Shown here: piece after piece, positions 29,146-38,028 of the stretch | Layout: each line of letters begins with the position of its first letter | Numbering within the stretch: the stretch's first letter is position 1 | Source of the DNA: Cycloclasticus sp. | Lineage (GTDB): Bacteria > Pseudomonadota > Gammaproteobacteria > Methylococcales > Cycloclasticaceae | Reading direction: 5' to 3' | Length of the DNA stretch: 64,000 nt | Assembly (NCBI GenBank): GCA_002700385.1 | Contig: PADC01000008.1 | Span: 102,485 to 166,484 of the forward strand | The notes under the pieces: generated by a model | Told to the model about the DNA's origin: nothing | Databases searched by the model: none | Seen by the model: the letters and a program-made list of their open reading frames with translations, nothing else | Made by a program: the position numbers and the translations under genes

Positions 29146-30384
29146 TTAGAAACGTTTAAAAACCAGTGTACCGTTAGTACCACCGAAACCAAAAGAATTA
29201 GAGACAACAACATCGATATTCATCTCGCGTGCTTGGTTAGGCACATAATCCAGGTCACACTCTGGGTCAGGCGTGAATTGATTTATCGTAGGTGGCGCAA
29301 CTTGGTCACAAAGCGCTAATACAGAGAATACAGCTTCTGCACCGCCTGCTGCACCCAACATATGCCCTGTCATGGATTTAGTTGAACTCATCGGTACTTT
29401 ATAGGCTCTATCGCCCAAAAGTGTTTTTGCCGCTTGTGTTTCAGCAACATCACCGGCCGGCGTGGATGTTCCATGGGCATTGATATAACTGACATCATCC
29501 GCTGTCAAAGAGGCATCTTTTAATGCATTACGCATACAACGGTAAGCACCTTCACCATTTTTAGATGGCATGGTCATATGGAAGGCATCTGAGCTCATTC
29601 CGTAACCGGCTAATTCAGCATAAATTTTTGCTCCACGCTGTTTTGCATGCTCATATTCCTCTAGAACAAGTACACCTGCTCCATCACTCAGAACAAAACC
29701 ATCTCGGTCTTTATCCCAAGGACGACTGGCTGTTTCAGGCGAATCATTGCGTCGAGACAACGCACGGGCCGCTGAGAAGCCACCATAAGAGGTGACTGAA
29801 GTAGCCATTTCAGCACCACCGGCAACCATCACATCCGCATCACCATATTGTATGATGCGCATTGCATCACCAATATTATGAGCACCTGTTGTACAGGCTG
29901 TAACAATGGCAAAATTAGGACCTTTCAAACCGCGTAAGATTGAAAGGTTACCAGAAATCATATTAATGATATTTGATGGCACAAAAAAAGGAGAAATTTT
30001 TCTTGGGCCACCTTTTTGAAAACCATCGAAACCTGCTTCTATTCCAGAAATCCCACCGATACCAGCACCAATTGCGACGCCAATTCGCTCAGCATTTTCA
30101 TCCGTTACTTCAAGCCCCGAATCATCTAATGCCTGCATGCCCGCAGCGACCCCATAATGGATGAAAGGATCCATCTTTTTTGAATCTTTTCGAGACAAAT
30201 AATCATTTACATCGAAGTCTTTAACCGCTCCACCAAAATTTGATGGAAAGTCAGTCGTATCAAATCGAGTAATCGGCTCAATACCACTTTGACCCTTTAA
30301 AATATTTTCCCAAGAATCGGAAACATTCCCGCCAACAGGCGATAATAAACCTAAACCGGTTACAACGACTCGACGTTTAGACAC
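29146..30384 (-). CDS. fabF: Beta-ketoacyl-ACP synthase II
   Basis: A 412-residue condensing enzyme that elongates acyl-ACP with malonyl-ACP. The catalytic Cys is in [14 protein letters not shown] near residue 163. The two histidines lie in [11 protein letters not shown] and [14 protein letters not shown], and FGFGGTNG closes the sequence. Length and start ([18 protein letters not shown]) are canonical. It lies 70 nt downstream of acpP, behind a stem-loop that may attenuate its expression relative to the abundant carrier protein. Confidence 0.96.
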   Translation of the reverse strand: MSKRRVVVTGLGLLSPVGGNVSDSWENILKGQSGIEPITRFDTTDFPSNFGGAVKDFDVNDYLSRKDSKKMDPFIHYGVAAGMQALDDSGLEVTDENAERIGVAIGAGIGGISGIEAGFDGFQKGGPRKISPFFVPSNIINMISGNLSILRGLKGPNFAIVTACTTGAHNIGDAMRIIQYGDADVMVAGGAEMATSVTSYGGFSAARALSRRNDSPETASRPWDKDRDGFVLSDGAGVLVLEEYEHAKQRGAKIYAELAGYGMSSDAFHMTMPSKNGEGAYRCMRNALKDASLTADDVSYINAHGTSTPAGDVAETQAAKTLLGDRAYKVPMSSTKSMTGHMLGAAGGAEAVFSVLALCDQVAPPTINQFTPDPECDLDYVPNQAREMNIDVVVSNSFGFGGTNGTLVFKRF

Positions 30385-30403
30385 AATATTAACTCTCTAG
30401 CAT

Positions 30404-30439
30404 AAAACAAGCGCGGCATACAAATGTAAACCGCGCTTG
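30404..30439 (-). terminator. Stem-loop terminator/attenuator between acpP and fabF
   Basis: CAAGCGCGG and CCGCGCTTG (9 bp) flank a 14-nt loop and are followed by TTTT on the minus strand. Placed after acpP, it would let most transcripts end there with partial read-through into fabF, a common arrangement for this gene pair. Confidence 0.68.
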
Positions 30440-30454
30440 AAAAAAGAAATTGAT

Positions 30455-30691
30455 TTATTCTGCGTTATTATTAACGTAGTCAATCGCTTGTTGAACTGTA
30501 GTGATGCCCTCAGCTTGCTCATCCGGGATTTCACAATCAAACTCTTCTTCAAGAGCCATGACCAACTCAACAGTGTCTAATGAATCTGCACCTAGATCAT
30601 CGATGAATGATGCTTCGTTTGTTACTTCTTCTTCTTTAACACCAAGCTGCTCAGCAACGATTTTTTTGACGCGTTCTTCAATATTACTCAT
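30455..30691 (-). CDS. acpP: Acyl carrier protein
   Basis: A 78-residue acidic four-helix carrier of growing acyl chains. The phosphopantetheine serine lies in [18 protein letters not shown] near residue 37. Sequence and length match housekeeping AcpP closely. It is separated from fabG by 141 nt containing a likely promoter of its own and is followed by a stem-loop terminator. Both fit the high, independent expression of ACP. Confidence 0.97.
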   Translation of the reverse strand: MSNIEERVKKIVAEQLGVKEEEVTNEASFIDDLGADSLDTVELVMALEEEFDCEIPDEQAEGITTVQQAIDYVNNNAE

Positions 30692-30745
30692 TTTTTCATA
30701 CCCTCTCTATTTTTTGGAACCACAAGTTCCGCTCGTGGATTTAAT

Positions 30746-30774
30746 ATTATATTGCTAATTTACAAAAGTTTAAA
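30746..30774 (-). promoter_or_regulatory. Candidate sigma-70 promoter of acpP
   Basis: A perfect TATAAT -10 and a TTTAAA -35 (4 of 6) are spaced by 17 nt in the fabG-acpP gap. Transcription would start roughly 50 nt upstream of the acpP ATG. A small GGAAC/GTTCC hairpin lies in the resulting leader. Confidence 0.5.
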
Positions 30775-30832
30775 CATTTCTATTAATTAGCCCGACCGTA
30801 CCGCTTTAAAACTTACAAATTACTATTTTTTG

Positions 30833-31564
30833 TTACGCCATGTACATGCCACCGTTAACATGCAATGTTTCTCCTGTGATATACGCTGCTTTATCTGAAC
30901 AAAGGAAAGATACCGCGTTAGCGATTTCCTGTGGCTCACCCAACCGAGCAAGAGGCACGCCTTCTATTAGTGCAGCCTTTTGATCGTCTGTTAACTCTTT
31001 TGTCATATCAGTATCTATAAAACCTGGCGCTAGCGTATTCACCGTAATATGCCGAGACCCTACTTCTTTTGCCAATGATTTACTGAAACCGATAATGCCC
31101 GCTTTTGCTGCAGAATAGTTTGCCTGGCCAGAATTCCCCATAACGCCAACGACTGAAGCAATACTAACAATTCTGCCTTTTTTATTTTTCATCATTCCAC
31201 GTAAGCAGGCTTTACTGACTCGAAAAATCGAGCTGAGGTTAGTTGAAATAATATCATCCCATTCCTCATCTTTCATTCTCAACATCAGATTATCCCTGGT
31301 AATCCCTGCATTATTTACTAACACCGTAGGCGCACCGACACTGGATGTGATTTCTTTGATCACAGACTGAATCGAGTCAGCATCTGTTACATTTAATTTC
31401 ATTCCAGTACCCGCCTCTGATAAATAATCAGATATCGCATCGGCCCCCGAATCAGACGTTGCTGTTCCTACGACATAAAAGCCATCTTCTGTTAACTGTT
31501 GTGCAATGGCTTTACCAATTCCACGACTCGCCCCGGTTACCAATGCCACTGTTTTATCACTCAT
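30833..31564 (-). CDS. fabG: 3-oxoacyl-ACP reductase
   Basis: A 243-residue short-chain dehydrogenase reducing 3-oxoacyl-ACP with NADPH. The cofactor motif is TGASRGIGKAIA. The catalytic set is Asn in NNAGIT, Ser in SIASVVGVMGNSG and the YSAAK Tyr/Lys pair. Its ATG overlaps the fabD stop by 4 nt (ATGA type). The position in fabD-fabG-acpP supports the fatty-acid role over other SDR activities. Confidence 0.96.
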   Translation of the reverse strand: MSDKTVALVTGASRGIGKAIAQQLTEDGFYVVGTATSDSGADAISDYLSEAGTGMKLNVTDADSIQSVIKEITSSVGAPTVLVNNAGITRDNLMLRMKDEEWDDIISTNLSSIFRVSKACLRGMMKNKKGRIVSIASVVGVMGNSGQANYSAAKAGIIGFSKSLAKEVGSRHITVNTLAPGFIDTDMTKELTDDQKAALIEGVPLARLGEPQEIANAVSFLCSDKAAYITGETLHVNGGMYMA

Positions 31565-32502
31565 GATAGCTCCTCTACGGTTTTATTAAATGAGCGCTCA
31601 TCTCCCAATGAATATAATGCCAATGACTTTTCAATTCTTTTATTCAAACCGCTCAGTACTTTGCCTGGCCCACACTCAATCACAGTATCTACACCTGATG
31701 AAACCAAGGCCTCAACTGTTTCCACCCATCGCACAGGCGTGTGCAACTGCTTCGATAATGCTTTTTTAATCTCAGCAGCATCATTATGTAGCGCGACATC
31801 CGTATTGTGTAAGACAGGAATTATTGGTGAAGAAAAACTAACATCGGCCATCGTTTCCAATAATTTTTCAGCGGCTGGCATCATCAGTGCACAATGCGAA
31901 GGAACGCTGACCGGTAGCGGTAAAGCTCTTTTTGCACCTTGTTCTTTAGCCAATTCAATCGCTCGATTAACAGCGGCCGTATTTCCCGCAATAACCACTT
32001 GCCCTGGTGCATTAAAGTTAACAGCAGATACAATGTCGCCCTGGGACGCTTGATCACAGATACTTGTCAACTCTGCGACACTAAGTCCTAATACTGCCGC
32101 CATTGCACCTTCACCTTCCGGGACAGCTTGTTGCATAAATATTGCGCGCTGCTCTACCAATTTAACAGCATCAATAAAATCTAAACTGCCTGCGCAAACA
32201 AGCGCGGTATATTCACCTAAGCTATGACCAGCCATGGACTCAGGACTGATCTCAAGTATTGACTGAAATACTCGCCACATCGCCACACTCGCCGTTAATA
32301 TGAGTGGCTGTGTGTTTTTTGTTTGATTGATCTCTTCAGTTGGCCCTTCTTGGGCTAACGACCACAAATCTCGACCTAATGTATTGGATGCCTCTTGAAA
32401 GGTTGCTTGAATCTGTGGGTATATTTCAGCGAGGTCACCTAACATGCCCAAAGACTGAGAGCCTTGACCAGGGAAAACAATTGCTATTTTTTTTACAGAC
32501 AT
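31561..32502 (-). CDS. fabD: Malonyl-CoA:ACP transacylase
   Basis: A 313-residue enzyme loading malonate from CoA onto ACP. The N-terminal FPGQGSQ loop, the nucleophile serine in GHSLGEY near residue 92, and the active-site His in PVSVPSHCALM near 201 are all present. Length is canonical. It is followed immediately by fabG with overlapping codons and preceded by fabH. Confidence 0.96.
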   Translation of the reverse strand: MSVKKIAIVFPGQGSQSLGMLGDLAEIYPQIQATFQEASNTLGRDLWSLAQEGPTEEINQTKNTQPLILTASVAMWRVFQSILEISPESMAGHSLGEYTALVCAGSLDFIDAVKLVEQRAIFMQQAVPEGEGAMAAVLGLSVAELTSICDQASQGDIVSAVNFNAPGQVVIAGNTAAVNRAIELAKEQGAKRALPLPVSVPSHCALMMPAAEKLLETMADVSFSSPIIPVLHNTDVALHNDAAEIKKALSKQLHTPVRWVETVEALVSSGVDTVIECGPGKVLSGLNKRIEKSLALYSLGDERSFNKTVEELS

Positions 32503-32529
32503 TATCTCAATATTATTTTTATTAAAAAT

Positions 32530-33492
32530 TTACATTTTTACCAAGGCAGAACCCCAGACAAAACCACCACCAAACGCCTCCATCAAGACAGTATCACCTT
32601 TTTTAATTCGGCCATCTCTTACGGCTTGATCCAGAGCAAGAGGAACAGATGCCGCGGAAGTATTCCCCTGGTTTTCTATCGTCAAAACCACTTTCTCCAT
32701 GGGCATATTTAATTTTTTTGCAACCGATGCAATGATCCTGATATTAGCTTGATGAGGGATTAACCAATCAACATCTGACTTGGCCATATTATTGGCCTCA
32801 AGTGTCTCATCGACAATACGGCTTAAGGTCTTAACAGCTACTTTATACACATCGTTACCGTGCATTGTCATGTAAGCCTCATCGCCCCATTGTTTTTGAT
32901 CTTTAATGGGGTTATTGATGTATAGAAGGTCTTGGTATTGCCCATCTGAATGCATGTGAGTTGACAAAATACCTGGTTCTTCAGACGCTTCTATAACCAC
33001 AGCACCCGCCCCATCGCCGAAAATAACACAGGTACTACGGTCCGAATAATCTAAAATTCTTGAGTTTGCTTCCGTACCAATCACAAGAGCTTTTTTAGCG
33101 CCGCCCGCTCTAATAAACTGGTTAGCAATTCCTAGCGCATAGATAAAACCAGAGCAAGCCGCCTGGACATCAAATGACGCACAACCTCTAGCACCCAGTT
33201 TATTTTGTAAGAGACAGGCCGTACTGGGAAAAACCCTGTCAGGCGAACTGGTGCCAACAATAATTAAATCAATATCAGATGCATTGATTCCTGCCGCCTG
33301 AATCGCTTTATTTGCGGCAATTTCTGCCATGCTCGATGCTGATTCATCTTCAGCGATTACGTGCCTTTTTCGTATCCCTGTGCGCGCATAAATCCACTCA
33401 TCAGACGTATCTAAAGTCGCTTCAAAGTCTTTATTCGTGACAATTTTTTTAGGTAAATAGCTACCCGTACCCGTTATTTTCGCATTCAACAT
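32530..33492 (-). CDS. fabH: Beta-ketoacyl-ACP synthase III
   Basis: A 320-residue initiating condensing enzyme that joins acetyl-CoA and malonyl-ACP. The catalytic Cys is in VQAACSGFIYAL near residue 113, His in WLIPHQANIRI, and Asn in NQGNTSAASVP. The C-terminal FGGGFVWGSALVK is typical. In most relatives plsX lies directly upstream, between rpmF and fabH. Here only about 65 nt separate the two genes, so plsX is absent from this locus. Confidence 0.96.
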   Translation of the reverse strand: MLNAKITGTGSYLPKKIVTNKDFEATLDTSDEWIYARTGIRKRHVIAEDESASSMAEIAANKAIQAAGINASDIDLIIVGTSSPDRVFPSTACLLQNKLGARGCASFDVQAACSGFIYALGIANQFIRAGGAKKALVIGTEANSRILDYSDRSTCVIFGDGAGAVVIEASEEPGILSTHMHSDGQYQDLLYINNPIKDQKQWGDEAYMTMHGNDVYKVAVKTLSRIVDETLEANNMAKSDVDWLIPHQANIRIIASVAKKLNMPMEKVVLTIENQGNTSAASVPLALDQAVRDGRIKKGDTVLMEAFGGGFVWGSALVKM

Positions 33493-33521
33493 TCTAAAAC
33501 GCCTTGCTTGTAAAAACGGAA

Positions 33522-33550
33522 TAAATTGACCTTAACGTAACGAAGGTCAA
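33522..33550 (-). terminator. Weak stem-loop between rpmF and fabH
   Basis: TTGACCTT and AAGGTCAA (8 bp) enclose a 9-nt loop, followed on the minus strand by the A/T-rich ATTTATT. It could partially terminate rpmF transcripts before fabH. It marks the spot where plsX would normally begin. Confidence 0.45.
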
Positions 33551-33557
33551 AGGGATG

Positions 33558-33734
33558 TTAGTCTTTATCTGCGACGACTTGCTCGCCCCGGTAAAAGCCA
33601 TCCGCACTAACATGATGACGTAAATGAACTTCACCTGTAGTGGGTTCTGTTGATAGCGTTTTTGCTGTTAGCGCATCATGTGAACGACGCATTCCACGTC
33701 TTGATCGTGATTTTTTACTTTTTTGTACTGCCAT
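33558..33734 (-). CDS. rpmF: 50S ribosomal protein L32
   Basis: A 58-residue protein too short for the ORF track: [22 protein letters not shown] then [21 protein letters not shown]. This is the L32 pattern with the basic N-terminus. The cysteine pairs seen in zinc-binding L32 forms are missing, as in other gammaproteobacterial C-minus versions. The ribosome site GGAG lies inside a perfect AATTCTC/GAGAATT palindrome just upstream of the ATG. It is preceded by yceD as in most Proteobacteria. Confidence 0.95.
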   Translation of the reverse strand: MAVQKSKKSRSRRGMRRSHDALTAKTLSTEPTTGEVHLRHHVSADGFYRGEQVVADKD

Positions 33735-33779
33735 CTCAAATTCTCCAGAGAATTAATGTTTCTATTACACTGAATTTAA

Positions 33780-33797
33780 TGAAACGTTTTCGTTTCA
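33780..33797. other. Intercistronic 7-bp stem-loop / operator-like palindrome in yceD-rpmF gap
   Basis: TGAAACG-TTTT-CGTTTCA is a perfect inverted repeat located between the yceD stop and rpmF. It could be an RNA hairpin affecting processing of the yceD-rpmF message. The DNA form also resembles LacI-family operators, but no such regulator is nearby. Confidence 0.4.
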
Positions 33798-33829
33798 AAC
33801 TCATTTTATGTTTATCCGCAACAAATGGC

Positions 33830-34339
33830 TTAATTCAGCTTTAATTTTTCTAATACTTCAAATGGATTCTTTTTTTCCTCTTCAAGTATAAAACCTTTGC
33901 TTGTACTACTTTTAGGTAAGTCTATCGGGCAGACATCATGCCTTGGTATGGTTGGAAGCATCAAAGTCACTTCCGCTTCAACAACATCGCTTACCAATAA
34001 ACGGTCGCCTTCATACAAATAAGGCTCATATTCATCTGGGATTAGAGATACCATTTCCTCATCATTAATGATGGCTAATTTCACATCAATATTGGCTGGA
34101 AAGTCGACCGGTTCCAAACAAGCGGCGCATTGTAACACGAGATCAGCAGAAATCCGACCCGTTAGAACAACAAATTTACCGACCTTTGAAAATAGTAAAT
34201 CAGCCTTTATTACTGAACTAGACGGTTCAATATCTGTTTGAATTTGCTTCAATTCTTCATAAAGCAATTCTCCAACAATCTGGCGCTCCTGAGTTGCGCA
34301 CAAAGGGGGGCTTACTTCTATCTGCAATGTATTGGGCAT
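33830..34339 (-). CDS. yceD: YceD/DUF177 family protein (23S rRNA accumulation)
   Basis: About 169 residues. LQCAACLEPVDFPANIDV carries the paired cysteines of the family, and MLPTIPRHDVCPIDLP is the conserved C-terminal block. YceD proteins affect 23S rRNA levels and are almost always upstream of rpmF, as here. The track starts 12 codons earlier at 34375. I prefer the ATG at 34339 (MPNTLQIEV) because it matches the family length, and the upstream ATG would leave only 3 nt to the divergent maf ATG. Neither start has a good ribosome site. Confidence 0.87.
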   Translation of the reverse strand: MPNTLQIEVSPPLCATQERQIVGELLYEELKQIQTDIEPSSSVIKADLLFSKVGKFVVLTGRISADLVLQCAACLEPVDFPANIDVKLAIINDEEMVSLIPDEYEPYLYEGDRLLVSDVVEAEVTLMLPTIPRHDVCPIDLPKSSTSKGFILEEEKKNPFEVLEKLKLN

Positions 34340-34378
34340 CTTGGTAAAATACAACTCATCGTCAAAAAAAACCATTAT

Positions 34379-34966
34379 ATGAAAAATCAGCCGAAATTAG
34401 TATTAGCTTCCAGCTCCCCGTTCCGCAAAGAGCTCCTTAAAAAAATCTATTCAAGTTTTGACTCTGTTTCCCCCGATATTGACGAGTCTCGCAAACCTGG
34501 AGAAACACCGCTTGAGCTTTCAAAACGCTTGGCCATTGAAAAAGCAAACGCATTGGCTTCAGATTTTCCTGAACACATTATTATTGGTTCAGATCAAGTC
34601 GCAATGCTCGGGGAACATCAGTTAACAAAGCCCGGTGGGTTTGAAAATTCGGTAAGCCAGCTATCACGTTCGTCCGGCCAGGTAATACACTTCTATACCA
34701 GTGTATCCGTATTAAACTCCAAAACGTCTGAAAGTATAACTGAAACCGATCTTTGCAAGGTACACATGAAACAATTATCAGACGAAGAAATAAAAAATTA
34801 CGTGCTCAGGGATCAACCTTATGGATGCGCTGCTGCTTTTAAATCAGAAGGCCTGGGTATCGCTCTGTTTGAAAAAATCGACGGTGAAGACCCAAATGCC
34901 CTTGTTGGACTGCCTTTAATTAAACTGACTCGCAGTTTAGCCAAAATGGGTATTAACGTTCTTTAA
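34379..34966 (+). CDS. Maf-family nucleotide pyrophosphatase
   Basis: A 195-residue Maf/HAM1-fold house-cleaning NTP pyrophosphatase. LVLASSSPFRKELL opens the protein, SPDIDESRKPGETP follows, and IIGSDQVA with the later CAAAFKSEGLG site complete the family pattern. The YceF-like subgroup removes m7GTP. The track begins at an upstream ATG (34238) lying antisense inside yceD. The ATG at 34379 gives the canonical N-terminus. It is divergent from yceD, as in E. coli. Confidence 0.9.
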   Translation: MKNQPKLVLASSSPFRKELLKKIYSSFDSVSPDIDESRKPGETPLELSKRLAIEKANALASDFPEHIIIGSDQVAMLGEHQLTKPGGFENSVSQLSRSSGQVIHFYTSVSVLNSKTSESITETDLCKVHMKQLSDEEIKNYVLRDQPYGCAAAFKSEGLGIALFEKIDGEDPNALVGLPLIKLTRSLAKMGINVL

Positions 34967-34967
34967 C

Positions 34968-35345
34968 CTAAGCCAATAACTCAATCATGTATCCATCAGG
35001 GTCTTTGACAAATGCCAAAATACTGTCGGTTCCTTTCATAGGTCCTGCGTCACGGGTCACCTCGCCACCTCTCGCACGAACCTGATCACAAGCCTTATAG
35101 ACATCATCAACCTGTATCGCAATATGGCCATAGGCATTACCGAGTTCATAAGAATCAACATCCCAGTTATGAGTCAATTCAATCACAGGGCCGTCACTTT
35201 CAGCTTGATAACCAACAAATGCTAAAGTAAAGCGACCCTCAGGAAAGTTTTTTCGTCTCAACAACTGCATTCCCAACACCTCGGTGTAGAATCGAATAGA
35301 ACGGTCCAAATCAGCTACACGCAACATCGTGTGCAGTAAACGCAT
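34968..35345 (-). CDS. gloA: Lactoylglutathione lyase (glyoxalase I)
   Basis: A 125-residue single-domain metalloenzyme isomerising the methylglyoxal-glutathione hemithioacetal. [20 protein letters not shown] supplies the first metal His, [10 protein letters not shown] and VIELTHNWD the Glu, GHIAIQVDD the second His, and YMIELLA the terminal Glu. The track's longer ORF starts at a TTG that overlaps the upstream gene. The ATG at 35345 has an AGGTG ribosome site and the canonical start. Confidence 0.94.
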   Translation of the reverse strand: MRLLHTMLRVADLDRSIRFYTEVLGMQLLRRKNFPEGRFTLAFVGYQAESDGPVIELTHNWDVDSYELGNAYGHIAIQVDDVYKACDQVRARGGEVTRDAGPMKGTDSILAFVKDPDGYMIELLA

Positions 35346-35368
35346 CTTGTCACCTATTAATTTTTTTC

Positions 35369-35962
35369 TCAAAACCCTTTGCTGCCACTCAAATAATTTT
35401 GGTAATAAGCGACCACCTTTTCCACATAATTTTCCGTTTCAGGATAAGGTGGAATATTATTTCCATATTTTAAAACAGCCGACTCACCTGCATTATAAGC
35501 CGCTAAAGCCAACTTTAAATTAAATTGAAACATTTCCAACAAATACCTTAAATATTTCACCCCACCTTTAACATTTTGTGCCGCATTGGTACGGTTATGC
35601 ACGCCAAAACGCTTTGCAGTTGCAGGCATTAATTGCATCAGGCCCACCGCACCAGCTTTTGATACCGCATTTTTATCATAAGCTGATTCTGCATGAATAA
35701 CTGCCATAACAAGAGCTGGATCTACTTTAAACTCCCTAGCTTGTTGACGAATTAAAGGGGCTAATTGACGACGATTTTGTTGAAAATTTTTATATGCGAT
35801 CGTCCCTTTTTTTGGGGTACGCATAACCAGCTTAAAACCACTGCCTTCAGGCTTATCCGTAAAATAAGCACGCCCATTTTCATCGACTTTTTTATACAAA
35901 TCTGCATACCCCAATGACAGGGTCATTAATAGCAACAAAATAGAACGATAAACAAAAACCAT
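35369..35962 (-). CDS. Lytic transglycosylase with N-terminal DUF4124
   Basis: A 197-residue exported protein. A signal peptide ([15 protein letters not shown]) is followed by a DUF4124-type segment ([20 protein letters not shown]). The SLT domain follows, with the catalytic Glu in [29 protein letters not shown] and AYNAGESAV. It should cleave peptidoglycan to anhydromuropeptides in the periplasm. It is upstream of gloA, with its stop about 24 nt from the gloA ATG. Confidence 0.9.
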   Translation of the reverse strand: MVFVYRSILLLLMTLSLGYADLYKKVDENGRAYFTDKPEGSGFKLVMRTPKKGTIAYKNFQQNRRQLAPLIRQQAREFKVDPALVMAVIHAESAYDKNAVSKAGAVGLMQLMPATAKRFGVHNRTNAAQNVKGGVKYLRYLLEMFQFNLKLALAAYNAGESAVLKYGNNIPPYPETENYVEKVVAYYQNYLSGSKGF

Positions 35963-36193
35963 GCGTCCACCAAAACTCCCTTAATTAATATTTTACGTAA
36001 CAACCGACTTAATGCTCACCATGTACAACACTTTACCCTGAGTATATATCATTAAGAAATTTTTGAATGGCTACACAATAACTCTCCTTTGAATTAAATA
36101 ACCTTAATAATTAGCGTTTTACACCCATTTTCTCATTTTGTACTAGTCTTCTATTTAAATAATTTTTAACGCATAAAAAAACTAAGGACCCAT

Positions 36194-37213
36194 ATGCTGT
36201 ATCAAGAAGAACCTAAGCAGGCGGCAGAATACCTCAGACAAGTCATTCCCATGTTGTCACAACATAATCTCGCCCCTACACCCGTAAATTATTCCGTTTT
36301 TTATACCTATTTATCTGGAGCTTCCCAATCGCTTAATAAAGCTGTTGACAGTATCATTAGTGAAAAAAAACCCTTCAACCTAGTCACCATGCTTGCTCTT
36401 TACGAGAAATTTATTAACGGTGGCGCTTCGTTGGAACAACAAGAAAAAATTCAACAAACCCTGGAAAAAATCATTTCCGATACATGCAATGAAATTCAAC
36501 AGGTTAATGACGAGGCCGGAGGCTTTGACAACACCCTAAACAAACACTCGGAGTCTTTATCTGCAACAAATGACCCTCAAGTTGCGACTCTTATTTTAAA
36601 ACAAATCATGGACGAGACCCGAAGCATGATCAAAAGTAATCAGGCCACTCAAAGTAAAATGGATGAAACGAATGCCGAAATCATGAAGATGAAGGCCGAA
36701 TTAGAAGAAGTCAGGGCCACTGCTGAAAAAGACGCTTTAACAGGCCTTAAAAACAGGGGGGCTTTTGATAAAGCCATTAGTGACTCGGTACAAAACCAAA
36801 GCGCCCTAAAGACAGCTCTCGTCATGTTAGATATTGATCATTTCAAACGCATTAACGATAACTTTGGCCACCTGGTAGGTGATCGTGTTATTCGTTATGT
36901 TTCAGCACTACTAACCCAAATTATTGGCGAAAATCATCATATCGCCCGATATGGTGGCGAGGAATTTGCCGTCATTTTGACAGGGATGTCTATCGATGAT
37001 GCTAAACCGCTTATCGAAAAAATACGTATCGCAATGGCAAATAGCAAACTTCAACGTAAAGACAGTGGTGAAACCATAGGTCAGGTCACTATTTCAGCCG
37101 GCATCACGGCACTTAAAGCGAATGATCAGGTTGACTCGTTAATTGATCGGGCGGATAAAGCACTCTACGAAGCAAAAGAAACGGGACGAAATAAAATCGT
37201 CGCATTAGGCTAA
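36194..37213 (+). CDS. Diguanylate cyclase (GGDEF domain)
   Basis: A 339-residue cytoplasmic protein. An N-terminal helical region (about 1-165) without a recognised sensor domain ends in a likely coiled coil (KMDETNAEIMKMKAELEEVRATAEKDALTGLKNRGAF). The GGDEF domain (about 170-338) has an intact active-site motif GGEEF near residue 254, so it should make c-di-GMP from two GTP. The RxxD inhibitory site that normally precedes it by five residues is replaced by GENH, so product feedback is probably absent. AAGGACC precedes the ATG. Confidence 0.92.
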   Translation: MLYQEEPKQAAEYLRQVIPMLSQHNLAPTPVNYSVFYTYLSGASQSLNKAVDSIISEKKPFNLVTMLALYEKFINGGASLEQQEKIQQTLEKIISDTCNEIQQVNDEAGGFDNTLNKHSESLSATNDPQVATLILKQIMDETRSMIKSNQATQSKMDETNAEIMKMKAELEEVRATAEKDALTGLKNRGAFDKAISDSVQNQSALKTALVMLDIDHFKRINDNFGHLVGDRVIRYVSALLTQIIGENHHIARYGGEEFAVILTGMSIDDAKPLIEKIRIAMANSKLQRKDSGETIGQVTISAGITALKANDQVDSLIDRADKALYEAKETGRNKIVALG

Positions 37214-37245
37214 AATTAGGCTCACAAACTCGCTTGAGAAAAGAC

Positions 37246-38028
37246 TTATTTAATGAGCCTTTTCTTTATTTTACACGTCGCTATAAACGCCGCGACCGAA
37301 CCAAAAGCGATTAAAATAAATACGTGCATAAAGACGGACGTTATTTCGCCCCCTGTCATCAGCGGCCTCACCAGTGAGATCGCATGATATAAAGGCAATA
37401 CCTTCGCAACCCATTGAACCAATGATGGCAACGTATCAATAGGAAAAAAAACTCCACTTAACAGAACCATGGGCGTGATGAATAAAGTCGTGTAATACAG
37501 AAAAAAATCATAGCTTTTAGCACTTGACGTAACTAACAGCGCTAAAGAAGAAAAACATAACCCTGTTAAAAATGCGACCGGAAGAATCATCAAGGCCCCA
37601 ATGTTTTCAACCAAACCCAGCAAGGCAGCAACAATTAAAATCGCACCAACACTAATAACACTTTTAGTCGCCGCCCAGAGTATTTCTCCAAAAACCACTT
37701 CTGCTACACCAATCGGCGTTGCCAACATGCCCAACCACGTTTGTTGAACCTCCATTCGCGTATACGCAGAATACATACCCTCAAAACTGGCTGAGTTAAC
37801 TGCACTGGTGCAAATAACTCCCGACGCTAAAAAGGCCATATACGTCATCCCTTCAACCTGACCGACAAAGCGTCCCAATCCATAACCTAAGACAATTAAA
37901 TACATTAATGGATCAGCAAAGTTACCCATCAGTGATGGCCCGGCCAACTTCCCCCAAACACGGATGTTTCTGGACCAGATCGATGTGCTTCTAGACAAAA
38001 ACAGCAATGTGCCAGCGAATTTATTCAC
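37246..38028 (-). CDS. ABC-2 type transporter permease (NodJ-like)
   Basis: A 260-residue inner-membrane permease with about six hydrophobic segments. PSLMGNFADPLMYLIVLGYGLGRFVG near the start and LSGVFFPIDTLPSLVQWVAKVLPLYHAISLVRPLM near the end are typical of NodJ/ABC-2 exporters. It overlaps the upstream ATPase gene by 8 nt and must form one transporter with it. The cargo is unknown; a lipid, glycan or drug are all possible. Confidence 0.9.
   Translation of the reverse strand: MNKFAGTLLFLSRSTSIWSRNIRVWGKLAGPSLMGNFADPLMYLIVLGYGLGRFVGQVEGMTYMAFLASGVICTSAVNSASFEGMYSAYTRMEVQQTWLGMLATPIGVAEVVFGEILWAATKSVISVGAILIVAALLGLVENIGALMILPVAFLTGLCFSSLALLVTSSAKSYDFFLYYTTLFITPMVLLSGVFFPIDTLPSLVQWVAKVLPLYHAISLVRPLMTGGEITSVFMHVFILIAFGSVAAFIATCKIKKRLIK

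Noticed and set aside
36129-36193. Mobile-element or tRNA remnant in the gap before the diguanylate cyclase
   Set aside because: No cloverleaf, terminal repeats or transposase fragment could be seen; the gap looks like ordinary A/T-rich leader.
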